Shown here in pieces: positions 42,147 through 50,525 of a stretch of 50,554 nucleotides of DNA. Position 1 is the stretch's first letter. Every line of letters starts with the position of its first letter. Position numbers and translations under genes: made by a program. The stretch is from Coriobacteriaceae bacterium (GTDB lineage Bacteria; Actinomycetota; Coriobacteriia; Coriobacteriales; Coriobacteriaceae), in contig CABJFQ010000016.1 in assembly GCA_902364975.1 (NCBI GenBank), positions 1 to 50,554 of the forward strand, written 5' to 3'. Under the pieces are notes generated by a model. It saw only the letters and a program-made list of their open reading frames with translations. It did not search any database and was not told the origin of the DNA.

Positions 42147-42167
42147 ATACATACTAGTGGTATGTAT
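42147..42167. promoter_or_regulatory. TetR operator-like site 2 before the MFS gene
   Basis: ATACATAC, TAGTG, GTATGTAT: 8-bp perfect arms, 14 bp before the MFS start. Typical size for a TetR operator. Confidence 0.7.
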
Positions 42168-42180
42168 AGGGGGTGGGCTT

Positions 42181-43443
42181 ATGGCTGGGCTGAGAGACGT
42201 CGGTGTCTCGTTGAAATCAAAAACAGTGCGGTCAATCAGGCTCGCGGAACTTCTGGTTGCGCAGCTGTGCACGTATTCGATGCTGTCGGCGCGGTGCTTT
42301 GCGTATCCACTTTACTTGTTCGATCGCAGTGGATCGTCAACGTTATATGGCGTCGTCGCGGCGATAGCGTTCATACCCGGCGTACTTGCAACTCCGGCTG
42401 GCGGAATCTTGGCGGATAGGGGAAGACATCTCGAGCGAAAGCGGACCCTCGGCATTGCTCTGATGACTGCATCACTGCTGTCTATCCCCATGAAGCGCTC
42501 GTTGCCTCTTGCGGTCGTCGTAGTAGCGATACTTTGTGTTCAATATGGTGTTCAATCGCTGCTAAAGCCAATGCTCCAAATTGAGACGGTGCGCATGGCG
42601 GGTGAAAAGAAGGTTGAGCGGGCCACTGCATTGGTTTCGCAGGTGACCATGGTGAGCAATATCTTGGGTCCTGTGGTCGGGACGGCAGTCTATGGGTGCT
42701 TTGGCATCGATGCTCTTTGCACAATCGCGTCGGTAACGTTTGCGATTTCAGCTCTGTTGTTTGGTGGCGTACTCAAGCAAAATGCCTCATCTGAAACGAT
42801 GGGAGACGGCGCGACTCGCACGACATGCCGAAACGATTTTCGGGAGTCGATTCGGTATCTGTTGCAAAATGCATCATTGGTTGCTGTGATTTTGCTTGCG
42901 GCCGTTTTGAACCTTGCGTTGGTTGGGCTAACGATTGGCGCTCCCATTATTGTTACAAAGCATCTCGGCATGCAATCGTCCTGCGTTGGGATAGTTGAGG
43001 TTGCTCTGGGCTTGGGTGGTCTTACCGGCAGTGGCTTGGTCGGCATTTGGCCGCATCGCTTTTCTTTCAATGGCATATGTCGATATGTTGCGATGATCTG
43101 TTTTGGAGTCGCGCCGATCATTGTCGCGCTATTGTGCGGCACTGATGTATGTGCGTTCGCCGTGTTTGCAGTTGGTTCGGCATGGGTCATGGTGTGGGCA
43201 AGCATTGCGTCGGTTGAAATCATCGCGTTTGTTCAGCGGGCAGCGCCGACTGAGCTCTGCGGAAAAGTGCTTTCGGTCGTTTACATGGTCCTTTCCTGCG
43301 CAACGCCTATCGGCCAATTGACGTACGGGGCTGCATATGATCGATGGACACCGGCGATTGTATTCGCAGCCATGTTGGCGGTGCTGACGTTGATGACGGC
43401 TCTGTTTTATCGGCTGAAAAATCGATTGCGGCGATTGTCTTAA
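42181..43443 (+). CDS. MFS efflux-type transporter
   Basis: This 420-residue membrane protein has twelve predicted TM segments and the MFS signature between TM2 and TM3 (TPAGGILADRGRHLERKR). The C-terminal half has GLGGLTGSGLVGI. Drug or metabolite efflux is probable, the substrate unknown. ATG 42181 has AGGGGGTGGG upstream. The ATACATAC-TAGTG-GTATGTAT palindrome lies 14 bp before the start, so the TetR protein probably controls it. Confidence 0.9.
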   Translation: MAGLRDVGVSLKSKTVRSIRLAELLVAQLCTYSMLSARCFAYPLYLFDRSGSSTLYGVVAAIAFIPGVLATPAGGILADRGRHLERKRTLGIALMTASLLSIPMKRSLPLAVVVVAILCVQYGVQSLLKPMLQIETVRMAGEKKVERATALVSQVTMVSNILGPVVGTAVYGCFGIDALCTIASVTFAISALLFGGVLKQNASSETMGDGATRTTCRNDFRESIRYLLQNASLVAVILLAAVLNLALVGLTIGAPIIVTKHLGMQSSCVGIVEVALGLGGLTGSGLVGIWPHRFSFNGICRYVAMICFGVAPIIVALLCGTDVCAFAVFAVGSAWVMVWASIASVEIIAFVQRAAPTELCGKVLSVVYMVLSCATPIGQLTYGAAYDRWTPAIVFAAMLAVLTLMTALFYRLKNRLRRLS

Positions 43444-43502
43444 CGCGCTGGGGCACCGTGAATTTGTGAAGGCGGTGGTACGCCGCGCCGGGACGGCATT
43501 GT

Positions 43503-43530
43503 TTGGACATGCCTCTCCTTCGTCTACAAT
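43503..43530 (+). promoter_or_regulatory. Promoter of the HAD gene
   Basis: TTGGAC (43503-43508) and TACAAT (43525-43530) with a 16-bp spacer. The left arm of the 21-bp inverted repeat lies over the -35 end and the spacer. Confidence 0.5.
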
Positions 43531-43558
43531 ATCGGGCAGACGAAGGAGAGGCATGTCC
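43505..43558. repeat. 21-bp inverted repeat over the HAD promoter and ribosome site
   Basis: GGACATGCCTCTCCTTCGTC(T) at 43505-43525 pairs perfectly with 43538-43558, loop 12 nt. The right arm contains the ribosome site and the start codon. Confidence 0.85.
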
Positions 43559-44416
43559 ATGATCAAGATGTTCGCGAGTGACTTAGACGGAACGCTGCTG
43601 AACGCCCTGCACGAGGCGGATGGGACCATCCGCCGCGCCATTCGCGAGCTGACTGAGGCTGGCCTGCACGTGGTTCCCGCGACTGGACGATCGACGTTGC
43701 CGATCGGCGAGCATGGCTTTACGGGCCTGGCGCTTGACGCCTGCTGCTCCAATGGATCCATCGTGCGCGACAGCCATGGCGAGGTGCTCAAGACTTGGAC
43801 CATCGATCCGCAGGTCACTGAGGAACTGCTCAAGGCGTTCCCGGACATTTGCTTTGATTGTTCCACGCCCGATGGCATGTACTCGAGCGGTTCGTTCGAG
43901 ATGCATCAGGCGGGCTTTAAAAAGGACAGCCCCATCAAGCGTATTGTGATGCGCGGCATGCGTGCGCGCGGTGGGTATCACGAGGAGCAGTATTTCGACC
44001 AGTCGATCGGTGACATCCTGCGCCACGATGTATGCAAGATCAATTGTCGCGTGACCTCGCCCGAGCTGGAGCGTGACCTTAAGGCCTATCTTGCCGAACG
44101 CTCGGACCATGTGGTCAACGCGCCGTTCGATCCGGTGATGTTCGAGATCACGGACGTGGCGTGCAACAAGGGCGAGAGTGTGGCCTGGCTGGCGGGCTAC
44201 TACGGTATTGCCGAGGACGAGGTCGCGGTCTACGGCGACGGCGGCAACGACATCGCCATGCTCAAGCGTTTCCGCCACAGCTATGCGACCAAAAACGCTA
44301 GCGATGCAGCTAAGGCTGCTGCGAGCGCAACTATCGGCAGCTGCATGGTCCACGCCGTCCCCAAACACATGCTCGCCACCATGCATAAGCAGAGCTCCCG
44401 CACCATCATTGAATAA
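43553..44416 (+). CDS. HAD-superfamily phosphatase (Cof type)
   Basis: This 287-residue hydrolase has motif I DLDGTLL (10-16) and motif IV VYGDGGNDIAML, both typical of Cof/YidA-type sugar-phosphate phosphatases. The cap domain lies between. The start ATG 43553 has GAAGGAGAGG upstream, and a perfect 21-bp inverted repeat covers the ribosome site and the likely promoter spacer. The stop at 44416 is followed immediately by a 29-bp palindrome. Confidence 0.9.
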   Translation: MSMIKMFASDLDGTLLNALHEADGTIRRAIRELTEAGLHVVPATGRSTLPIGEHGFTGLALDACCSNGSIVRDSHGEVLKTWTIDPQVTEELLKAFPDICFDCSTPDGMYSSGSFEMHQAGFKKDSPIKRIVMRGMRARGGYHEEQYFDQSIGDILRHDVCKINCRVTSPELERDLKAYLAERSDHVVNAPFDPVMFEITDVACNKGESVAWLAGYYGIAEDEVAVYGDGGNDIAMLKRFRHSYATKNASDAAKAAASATIGSCMVHAVPKHMLATMHKQSSRTIIE

Positions 44417-44445
44417 TGTGACAAAGGGACTGTCCCTTTGTCACA
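44417..44445. repeat. 29-bp palindrome, copy 1
   Basis: TGTGACAAAGGGAC, T, GTCCCTTTGTCACA. It begins at the base after the HAD stop. Confidence 0.85.
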
Positions 44446-44572
44446 GTGGGGACTAGCTTCTTTAAACACGAACATATATTCGCATATTTAACTGCGCTTT
44501 GATAGAATTGTTGCTGTTGGCGGCAGTTCCATGTGCCGGGCAGCGCCCTCCATCTGATGGGAGGTGATGCCC

Positions 44573-44698
44573 ATGACCGATTTGATTGATTTCGTGAGGC
44601 TCCTGACCGCATTGGTCTCGCTTCTTACGACGCTTATCGGACTTTCCGAGGCACTCAAGCAACGCTCGAAGCAACGAAAGAGGGGTCGCCGCCGCTAA
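44573..44698 (+). CDS. Small hydrophobic type I toxin-like peptide
   Basis: The 41-residue peptide begins MTDLIDFVRLLTALVSLLTT, continues with a hydrophobic helix, and ends in a basic tail (KQRSKQRKRGRRR). One TM helix followed by a very basic tail, a GGGAGGTGATG ribosome site, a leader stem CCTCC/GGAGG that can hide that site, and a terminator overlapping the stop (44681-44711) all fit the holin-like toxin peptides of Gram-positive bacteria. An extended -10 (TGATAGAAT) lies 58 bp upstream. No protein antitoxin is near, so an antisense RNA is the natural suspect, but I could not place one. It sits between two copies of a 29-bp palindrome. Confidence 0.6.
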   Translation: MTDLIDFVRLLTALVSLLTTLIGLSEALKQRSKQRKRGRRR

Positions 44699-44711
44699 GG
44701 CGTTGACCCCT
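44681..44711 (+). terminator. Terminator overlapping the end of the toxin-like gene
   Basis: AGGGGTC and GACCCCT stem, with CGCC/GGCG inside. The left arm is inside the coding region. Confidence 0.55.
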
Positions 44712-44832
44712 TAATCCACGCAACGGCGCTGCCCAGCTTTGCAGAACTTGGGCTGCCGTCGACACCATTCTACCCACGAATGACATTTTGGACAATCGGC
44801 AATGTCGCTTCTAAAAGCTGAGCGCAACCTAA

Positions 44833-44861
44833 TGTGACAAAAAGACAGTCCCTTTGTCACA
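44833..44861. repeat. 29-bp palindrome, copy 2
   Basis: TGTGACAAAAAGAC, A, GTCCCTTTGTCACA, two mismatches within the left arm relative to copy 1. It lies 416 bp after copy 1, with the toxin-like gene between. Confidence 0.8.
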
Positions 44862-44896
44862 TCCCAAATATTGCCTTTACGTGTTGATACACACGG

Positions 44897-44924
44897 TGTG
44901 CAATAATACTCGCACTGTGCAATA
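44897..44924. promoter_or_regulatory. Direct repeat in the promoter of the second TetR gene
   Basis: TGTGCAATA occurs at 44897 and 44916, 19 bp apart, near TTGATA (44884) and TAATAC. Candidate autoregulatory site. Confidence 0.45.
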
Positions 44925-44953
44925 GCGCACAGGTTGAGTAACAAGGAGGGCGC

Positions 44954-45664
44954 TTGTCCCAGCTCGAGAAATGCGATCGCCGGTCCCTTCGCTCGCAGCG
45001 TGCCCTTCGCCAGGCACTTGCCAGCGAGCTTGCCGAAAGCGGCGACCTTTCGCGCATTAATGTCGCGTCGCTCACCGAGCGTGCTGGCCTTACGCGCCGC
45101 ACGTTCTATTCGCACTATCGCGATATTCCCGACTTTATCAATCAAATCGAGGACGGCTTGCTGGCCGAGATCCGTGAGCGCATTGAGCTCATCACCGCAG
45201 CTCAGCTGCCCGATCTCTATCACAACATCGATGAGCTCGAGCCGGCGCCCGGTTCGGTTGAGCTGCTGCGTTATCTTGCGGCCAACCGCGACTTAATCGG
45301 TGCGCTGCTGGGTCCGGGTGGCGACCAGGCCTTCATTAAAAGGATTATCGACACCGCGCGTGAGGCTGTGGTGCCGCGTGCGCAGACGGGCATTTTGGGC
45401 CTGGCGCTGGGCACGTTCTTTGACTACTACGTCACCTACGTCGTGAGTGCCGAGGTCGGCATGATTCAGCGCTGGTTTGAGCGTGACCTTTCCGAATCGC
45501 CCGAGGCCATGGCGCGCATCATGACGGTTATCGCCTTTGTGCGCCCCGGCGACCTGTATGGCCAACCCATCGATATCAATGTGCCGGAATACGGCATGAA
45601 GCTATTGAACTTGCAGCTCGAGGACGCGGCCGACACCGCCGCAACCGTCGAGTCCAACAACTAA
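44954..45664 (+). CDS. TetR-family regulator
   Basis: This 236-residue protein has a helix-turn-helix around residues 32-60 (INVASLTERAGLTRRTFYSHYRDIP), the style of TetR proteins with a TetR_C_8-like ligand domain. The start is a TTG at 44954, chosen for the strong ribosome site AAGGAGG six bases upstream. A direct repeat TGTGCAATA (44897 and 44916) lies in the promoter. The giant activase-like gene starts 12 bp after its stop, so the two form an operon. Confidence 0.88.
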   Translation: MSQLEKCDRRSLRSQRALRQALASELAESGDLSRINVASLTERAGLTRRTFYSHYRDIPDFINQIEDGLLAEIRERIELITAAQLPDLYHNIDELEPAPGSVELLRYLAANRDLIGALLGPGGDQAFIKRIIDTAREAVVPRAQTGILGLALGTFFDYYVTYVVSAEVGMIQRWFERDLSESPEAMARIMTVIAFVRPGDLYGQPIDINVPEYGMKLLNLQLEDAADTAATVESNN

Positions 45665-45676
45665 GAGGAGAGACAG

Positions 45677-48600
45677 ATGAGCAAACTCGTCGAGGGCATC
45701 AAGGACCGTATGGTTGCTGCCGCGCGCGAGGCCGCGCCCGCCGTGGTGGACGCCGCGCAGAAGGCCGCGACCGCGGCTGCCGAGAAAGTTGCCGAGGTAG
45801 TTGCCGATGCCAAGAACACGGCAGGGGAGACGTCCATCGCTAGCGAGCCCGCCACCGCCGCTGAGCCCGTAGCCGCCGCCCACGCCCCCGAAGGCGCGAT
45901 CTTCAACCCCGAGGCCGCCCGCGGCAACCTGCACCTGGGCATCGACGTGGGCTCCACCACCGTTAAGCTCGCCGTGCTCAACGACGACAACCAGATCGTC
46001 TACGCCAAGTACCAGCGTCATCACACCGATGTCCGCGCTTGCGCCCGCGACCTGTTTGCGGGCGCTGCGACCGTGCTGCCGACGGCCCAGATGACCTGCG
46101 CCATTACCGGCTCGGGCGGCCTGCTGCTGTCCCAGTGGCTCGACCTGGAGTTTGTCCAGGAGGTCATCGCCAGCAAACGCGCCGTCGAGACCCTCATCCC
46201 GGCCACCGACGTCGCCATCGAGCTGGGCGGCGAGGACGCCAAGATCATCTACTTTGACAACGGTATCGAGCAGCGCATGAACGGCACCTGCGCCGGCGGC
46301 ACGGGCGCCTTCATCGATCAGATGGCCACCCTGCTGCACACCGATGCCAGCGGCCTCAACGAGCTCGCGACCAACGCCACCACCATCTATCCCATCGCCA
46401 GCCGCTGCGGCGTCTTTGCCAAGACCGACGTTCAGCCGCTGCTCAACGAGGGCGCCCGCCCCGAGGACGTGGCTGCCTCCATTTTCCAGGCCGTCGTGAC
46501 GCAGACCATCTCGGGCCTCGCCTGCGGCCGTCCCATCCGCGGCAACGTCGCCTTCCTGGGCGGCCCGCTGCAGTACCTCTCCGAGCTGCGCCACCGCTTC
46601 TACCTCACGCTCAACCTGGACGAGGAGCACCGCATCGTGCCCCAAAACGCCCACCTGTTTGTGGCGAGCGGCGCCGCCATGGCGCACGAGTCCAACAAGC
46701 TCAGCACGTTCCCGCAGCTCATCGAGGCTATCGACAGCTTGGGCGACACGCAGGGTGCTGAGGTCGAGCGCCTGGATCCGCTCTTTGCCACCGACGAGGA
46801 CTTTGCCGAGTTCAAGGGTCGCCACGACCAGGAAGTCGTCCCCAAGGGCAAGCTCGACGGCTACACCGGCCGCGTGTTCATCGGTATCGACGCCGGCTCC
46901 ACCACCATGAAGGCCGCGCTCGTGGGCGAGGACGGCCAGCTGTTGCACACCTGGTACGGCAACAACAACGGCGACATCCTGGGCACGGCCAAGGTCATCA
47001 TGGCCGATTTCTACAACCACATCCCCGCCGGCTGTACCATCGGCCACGTGACCACCACGGGCTACGGCGAGGCGCTGCTCATCGAGGCCCTCAAGGCCGA
47101 CTCCGGCGAGATCGAGACCGTTGCGCACCTGCGTGGCGCCAAGGCATTCCTGCCCGGCGTCGAGTTCATCCTGGACATCGGCGGCCAGGACATGAAGTGT
47201 CTGCGCGTTAAGGACGGCGTCATCGAGCACATCATGCTCAACGAGGCCTGCTCATCGGGCTGCGGCAGCTTTATCGAGAGCTTCGCCGTGTCTATGAACA
47301 TGGACGTGCGCGCGTTTGCCGATGCCGCCATCCATGCCAAGGCCCCCGTCGACCTGGGCAGTCGCTGCACGGTCTTTATGAACTCGCGCGTCAAGCAGGC
47401 GCAAAAGGAAGGTGCCACGGTGGGCGACATCGCGGCCGGCCTGTCCTATTCCGTCATCAAGAATGCCCTGTTCAAGGTCATTAAGCTGCGCGACCCCAAG
47501 GAGATCGGCAGCCAGGTGATCGTTCAGGGCGGCACCTTTATGTCCGACGCCACGTTGCGCGCGTTTGAGCAGCTCACCGGCGTTCATGCCGTGCGTCCCG
47601 ACATCGCCGGCTGCATGGGCGCCTATGGTGCGGCCCTGCTCGCCCGCGATCGCGCCGGCGCCGACGGCACCTCGACCATCCTTTCGGCCGAGGACATCGC
47701 GCACCTCACCGTGACGCAAAAGCATGTCCGCTGCGGCCGCTGCTCCAACAACTGCCAGCTCACCGTCAACGACTTTGGCGGCGGCAGGCGCTTCATTACC
47801 GGTAACCGCTGCGAGAAGGGTGCCGGCCACAAAAAGCAAAAGACCGAGGCGCCCAACCTCTTCAAAAAGAAGAACGATCTGCTCTTTAACCGCGAGGTGC
47901 TGAGCCCCGACGAGGCCCCGCGCGGCACCGTCGGCATCCCGCGCGCGCTCAACATGTACGAGAACTACCCCTTCTGGCACGCGTTCTTTACGCGCTTGGG
48001 CTTTAGCGTGCAGCTGTCCGACCAGTCGAGCAAAAAGACCTACCAGGCGGGCATCGAGTCCATGCCGTCCGAGAGCGTGTGCTACCCGGCAAAGATGAGC
48101 CACGGCCACGTTATGAACCTCATCGACCGCGATGTCGACTTTATCTGGATGCCGTGCGTGCGCTGGGAGCGCAAGGAGGACCCGACGGCCGGTAACTGCT
48201 ACAACTGCCCCATCGTCATGAGCTACCCCACGGCGTTGGCGCTCAATATCGATGAGATTCGCGAGCAGAATATCGAGTTCCTGTACCCGTTTGTGCCCTA
48301 TCATGACAAGACCGAGCTCAAGCGCCGTCTGTACCAGGTGCTCGCCGTCGACCGTGTGGCCGATGCGCAAGCCGGTCGCGGTCGCGTGCGTGGGCCCAAG
48401 ATCACGCGTTCCGAGGTCGATGCCGCCGTCAACGCTGCCTTTGAGGCCGATGCGCGTTTCCACGAGGACATCCAGACCATGGGTGAGGAGGCTCTTAAGT
48501 GGGTTGAGGGCCACGGCGGCCACGGCATTGTGCTCGCCGGTCGCCCTTACCACAACGATCCCGAGATCAACCACGCCCTGCCCGAACTCATCTCGAGCTT

Positions 48601-50458
48601 TGGCTTTGCGGTCTTTACCGAGGATTCGCTCGCGCATCTCGTGAAGCCCGAGCGCCCCATCCGCGTCGTCGACCAGTGGATGTACCACAGCCGCCTGTAC
48701 GCCGTCGCCCGTTTTGTGACGATGCGCAACGATCTGGACCTGATCCAGCTCAACTCTTTCGGCTGCGGCCTCGATGCCCTGACCACCGATCAGGTGCAGG
48801 AGATTCTGGAAGCCAGCGGCAAGATCTACACCGTGCTCAAGATCGACGAGGTATCCAACCTGGGTGCCGCGCGCATTCGCATCCGCTCGCTCATGGCCGC
48901 GCTTAAGGACCAGGAGGCCGAGCGTCTGGCCGAGGCAACCGCTGCGGGCGAGGCCTACGAGCAGGGCGATGCCGCGCCGGTGGCTCCCTCCACGGATGCC
49001 CCCGCGTTCGCGAGCCGCAAGTACACGTTCGAGGCCCAGCGTGAGAGTGCCTCGACCGCGTGGCCCAAGGTGCCCTTTACCGAGCAGATGCGCGACGAGG
49101 GCTACACCATCCTGTGCCCGCAGATGGCGCCGATCCACTTCGACCTGGTCAAAGAGGTGTTCCGCGGTGCCGGCTACAACCTGGAGCTGCTGCCCTCGAC
49201 CGATCACGACGCCGTCGAGGCCGGTCTGCGCTACGTGAACAACGACATTTGCTACCCGTCGATTCTGGTGACGGGCCAGATTATGGAGGCCATCGAGAGC
49301 GGCAGGTACGATCTGTCCAAGACGGCCGTGGTCATCAGCCAGACCGGTGGCGGCTGCCGAGCTACCAACTACATCGCGCTCATCCGCAAGGCCCTGCGCG
49401 AGAGCGGTCACCCCGAGATTCCCGTAATCTCGCTTTCGGCCGTGGCGCTCGGCGAGGACAACCCCGGCTTTAAGCTGACACCGGCCCTGCTTAAGCAGGC
49501 TGTGTACGCGGTGCTCTTTGGTGACGTGATGATGCAGATGCTCTACCGCTGCCGCCCGTACGAGGCCACGCCCGGTGCTGCCAACGCGCTCTACGAGGAG
49601 TACATGGCGCGCGCCCGCAAGCTGGCGCCCAAGTTCAACCGCCACAACTACACCAAGCTGTGCCGCGAGGCCATCCGCGCGTTCGATACTATGCCGCTCG
49701 TGGGCGAGGGTACCAAGCCGCGCGTGGGCGTGGTCGGCGAGATCTTGGTCAAGTTCCACCCCACAGCCAACAACCACGTGGTAGATGTCATCGAGCGCGA
49801 GGGCTGCGAGGCCGTGGTGCCGGGCCTGCTCGACTTCTTCCTGTACTCCATGAGTAATGCCGAGCTGCAGAAGGACGAGCTGGGAAGCTCTGCTACCACG
49901 CGCGCTGGTATGCAGGCGCTCATCAAGCTCGTGGACTGGATGCGTACGCCGGTGGAGGAGATGCTCGAAAAGTCCCGACGCTTTGAGGCGCCCGAGCGCA
50001 TCGGCACCATGGCCGACAAGGCCCGCACGGTGCTTTCGGTGTGCAACAACATGGGCGAGGGCTGGCTGCTCACGGCCGAGATGCTCGATCTGATTGACCA
50101 CGGTGCGCCCAACATCATCTGCACGCAGCCCTTCGCGTGCCTGCCCAACCACGTGGTGGGCAAGGCCGTGATCAAGGAACTGCGCCGTCAGCACCCCGAG
50201 AGCAACATTGTCGCGGTGGACTACGACCCCGGTGCATCCGAGGTCAACCAGCTCAACCGTATTAAGCTCATGATCAGTGTGGCCAAGGAGAACATGCGCG
50301 CCGGTAAGGGCTTTAAGCTCGAGAAGGTGGCGCCGCTCGCGATGGACGAGGTCACCGGCCAGATGCGCGCCCACGATGGCTGTGTGAGCTGCGGGCCGGC
50401 CAGCGAGGAGGCCGTGGCATCGGTCGCCGAGCGCCTGGGACGCGACATTAAGAAGTAA
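45677..50458 (+). CDS. Giant acyl-CoA dehydratase activase-related protein (two BadF-type ATPase modules)
   Basis: This protein has 1593 residues. The first 75 or so are an Ala/Glu-rich amphipathic helix. Two BadF/BcrA-type ATPase modules follow: GIDVGSTTVKLAV (near 86) and GIDAGSTTMKAALV (near 401). Each has the pair of Cys motifs expected to hold a 4Fe-4S cluster (NGTCAGGTGAF with ASRCGVFAK; EACSSGCGSF with GSRCTVFMNSR). A Cys-rich RCGRCSNNC region lies near 684, then a DUF2229-like domain from about 745, and a C-terminal part resembling 2-hydroxyacyl-CoA dehydratase-related proteins. Such proteins activate radical dehydratases by ATP-driven electron transfer. The substrate is unknown. It is in an operon with TetR and is followed by a terminator. 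Confidence 0.88.
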   Translation: MSKLVEGIKDRMVAAAREAAPAVVDAAQKAATAAAEKVAEVVADAKNTAGETSIASEPATAAEPVAAAHAPEGAIFNPEAARGNLHLGIDVGSTTVKLAVLNDDNQIVYAKYQRHHTDVRACARDLFAGAATVLPTAQMTCAITGSGGLLLSQWLDLEFVQEVIASKRAVETLIPATDVAIELGGEDAKIIYFDNGIEQRMNGTCAGGTGAFIDQMATLLHTDASGLNELATNATTIYPIASRCGVFAKTDVQPLLNEGARPEDVAASIFQAVVTQTISGLACGRPIRGNVAFLGGPLQYLSELRHRFYLTLNLDEEHRIVPQNAHLFVASGAAMAHESNKLSTFPQLIEAIDSLGDTQGAEVERLDPLFATDEDFAEFKGRHDQEVVPKGKLDGYTGRVFIGIDAGSTTMKAALVGEDGQLLHTWYGNNNGDILGTAKVIMADFYNHIPAGCTIGHVTTTGYGEALLIEALKADSGEIETVAHLRGAKAFLPGVEFILDIGGQDMKCLRVKDGVIEHIMLNEACSSGCGSFIESFAVSMNMDVRAFADAAIHAKAPVDLGSRCTVFMNSRVKQAQKEGATVGDIAAGLSYSVIKNALFKVIKLRDPKEIGSQVIVQGGTFMSDATLRAFEQLTGVHAVRPDIAGCMGAYGAALLARDRAGADGTSTILSAEDIAHLTVTQKHVRCGRCSNNCQLTVNDFGGGRRFITGNRCEKGAGHKKQKTEAPNLFKKKNDLLFNREVLSPDEAPRGTVGIPRALNMYENYPFWHAFFTRLGFSVQLSDQSSKKTYQAGIESMPSESVCYPAKMSHGHVMNLIDRDVDFIWMPCVRWERKEDPTAGNCYNCPIVMSYPTALALNIDEIREQNIEFLYPFVPYHDKTELKRRLYQVLAVDRVADAQAGRGRVRGPKITRSEVDAAVNAAFEADARFHEDIQTMGEEALKWVEGHGGHGIVLAGRPYHNDPEINHALPELISSFGFAVFTEDSLAHLVKPERPIRVVDQWMYHSRLYAVARFVTMRNDLDLIQLNSFGCGLDALTTDQVQEILEASGKIYTVLKIDEVSNLGAARIRIRSLMAALKDQEAERLAEATAAGEAYEQGDAAPVAPSTDAPAFASRKYTFEAQRESASTAWPKVPFTEQMRDEGYTILCPQMAPIHFDLVKEVFRGAGYNLELLPSTDHDAVEAGLRYVNNDICYPSILVTGQIMEAIESGRYDLSKTAVVISQTGGGCRATNYIALIRKALRESGHPEIPVISLSAVALGEDNPGFKLTPALLKQAVYAVLFGDVMMQMLYRCRPYEATPGAANALYEEYMARARKLAPKFNRHNYTKLCREAIRAFDTMPLVGEGTKPRVGVVGEILVKFHPTANNHVVDVIEREGCEAVVPGLLDFFLYSMSNAELQKDELGSSATTRAGMQALIKLVDWMRTPVEEMLEKSRRFEAPERIGTMADKARTVLSVCNNMGEGWLLTAEMLDLIDHGAPNIICTQPFACLPNHVVGKAVIKELRRQHPESNIVAVDYDPGASEVNQLNRIKLMISVAKENMRAGKGFKLEKVAPLAMDEVTGQMRAHDGCVSCGPASEEAVASVAERLGRDIKK

Positions 50459-50486
50459 CTGGCCTGCTTTGTGCTGGATATGAGAC

Positions 50487-50525
50487 AAACGGGTGGTAGC
50501 CGTACCGGCTGCCACCCGTTTTTAT
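50487..50525 (+). terminator. Terminator of the giant activase-like gene
   Basis: AAACGGGTGGTAGCC and GGCTGCCACCCGTTTTTATT, a long stem with a T-run. Confidence 0.85.

Noticed and set aside
43444..43504. Another nested hairpin after the MFS gene
   Set aside because: GGCGTACC-like complementarity is short and imperfect, so I could not support it.
47252..50515. Long open frame on the minus strand (about 1087 codons) opposite the giant activase-like gene
   Set aside because: It mirrors a well-supported gene with clear motifs; long antisense frames are common in GC-rich coding DNA. No domain is visible in it.
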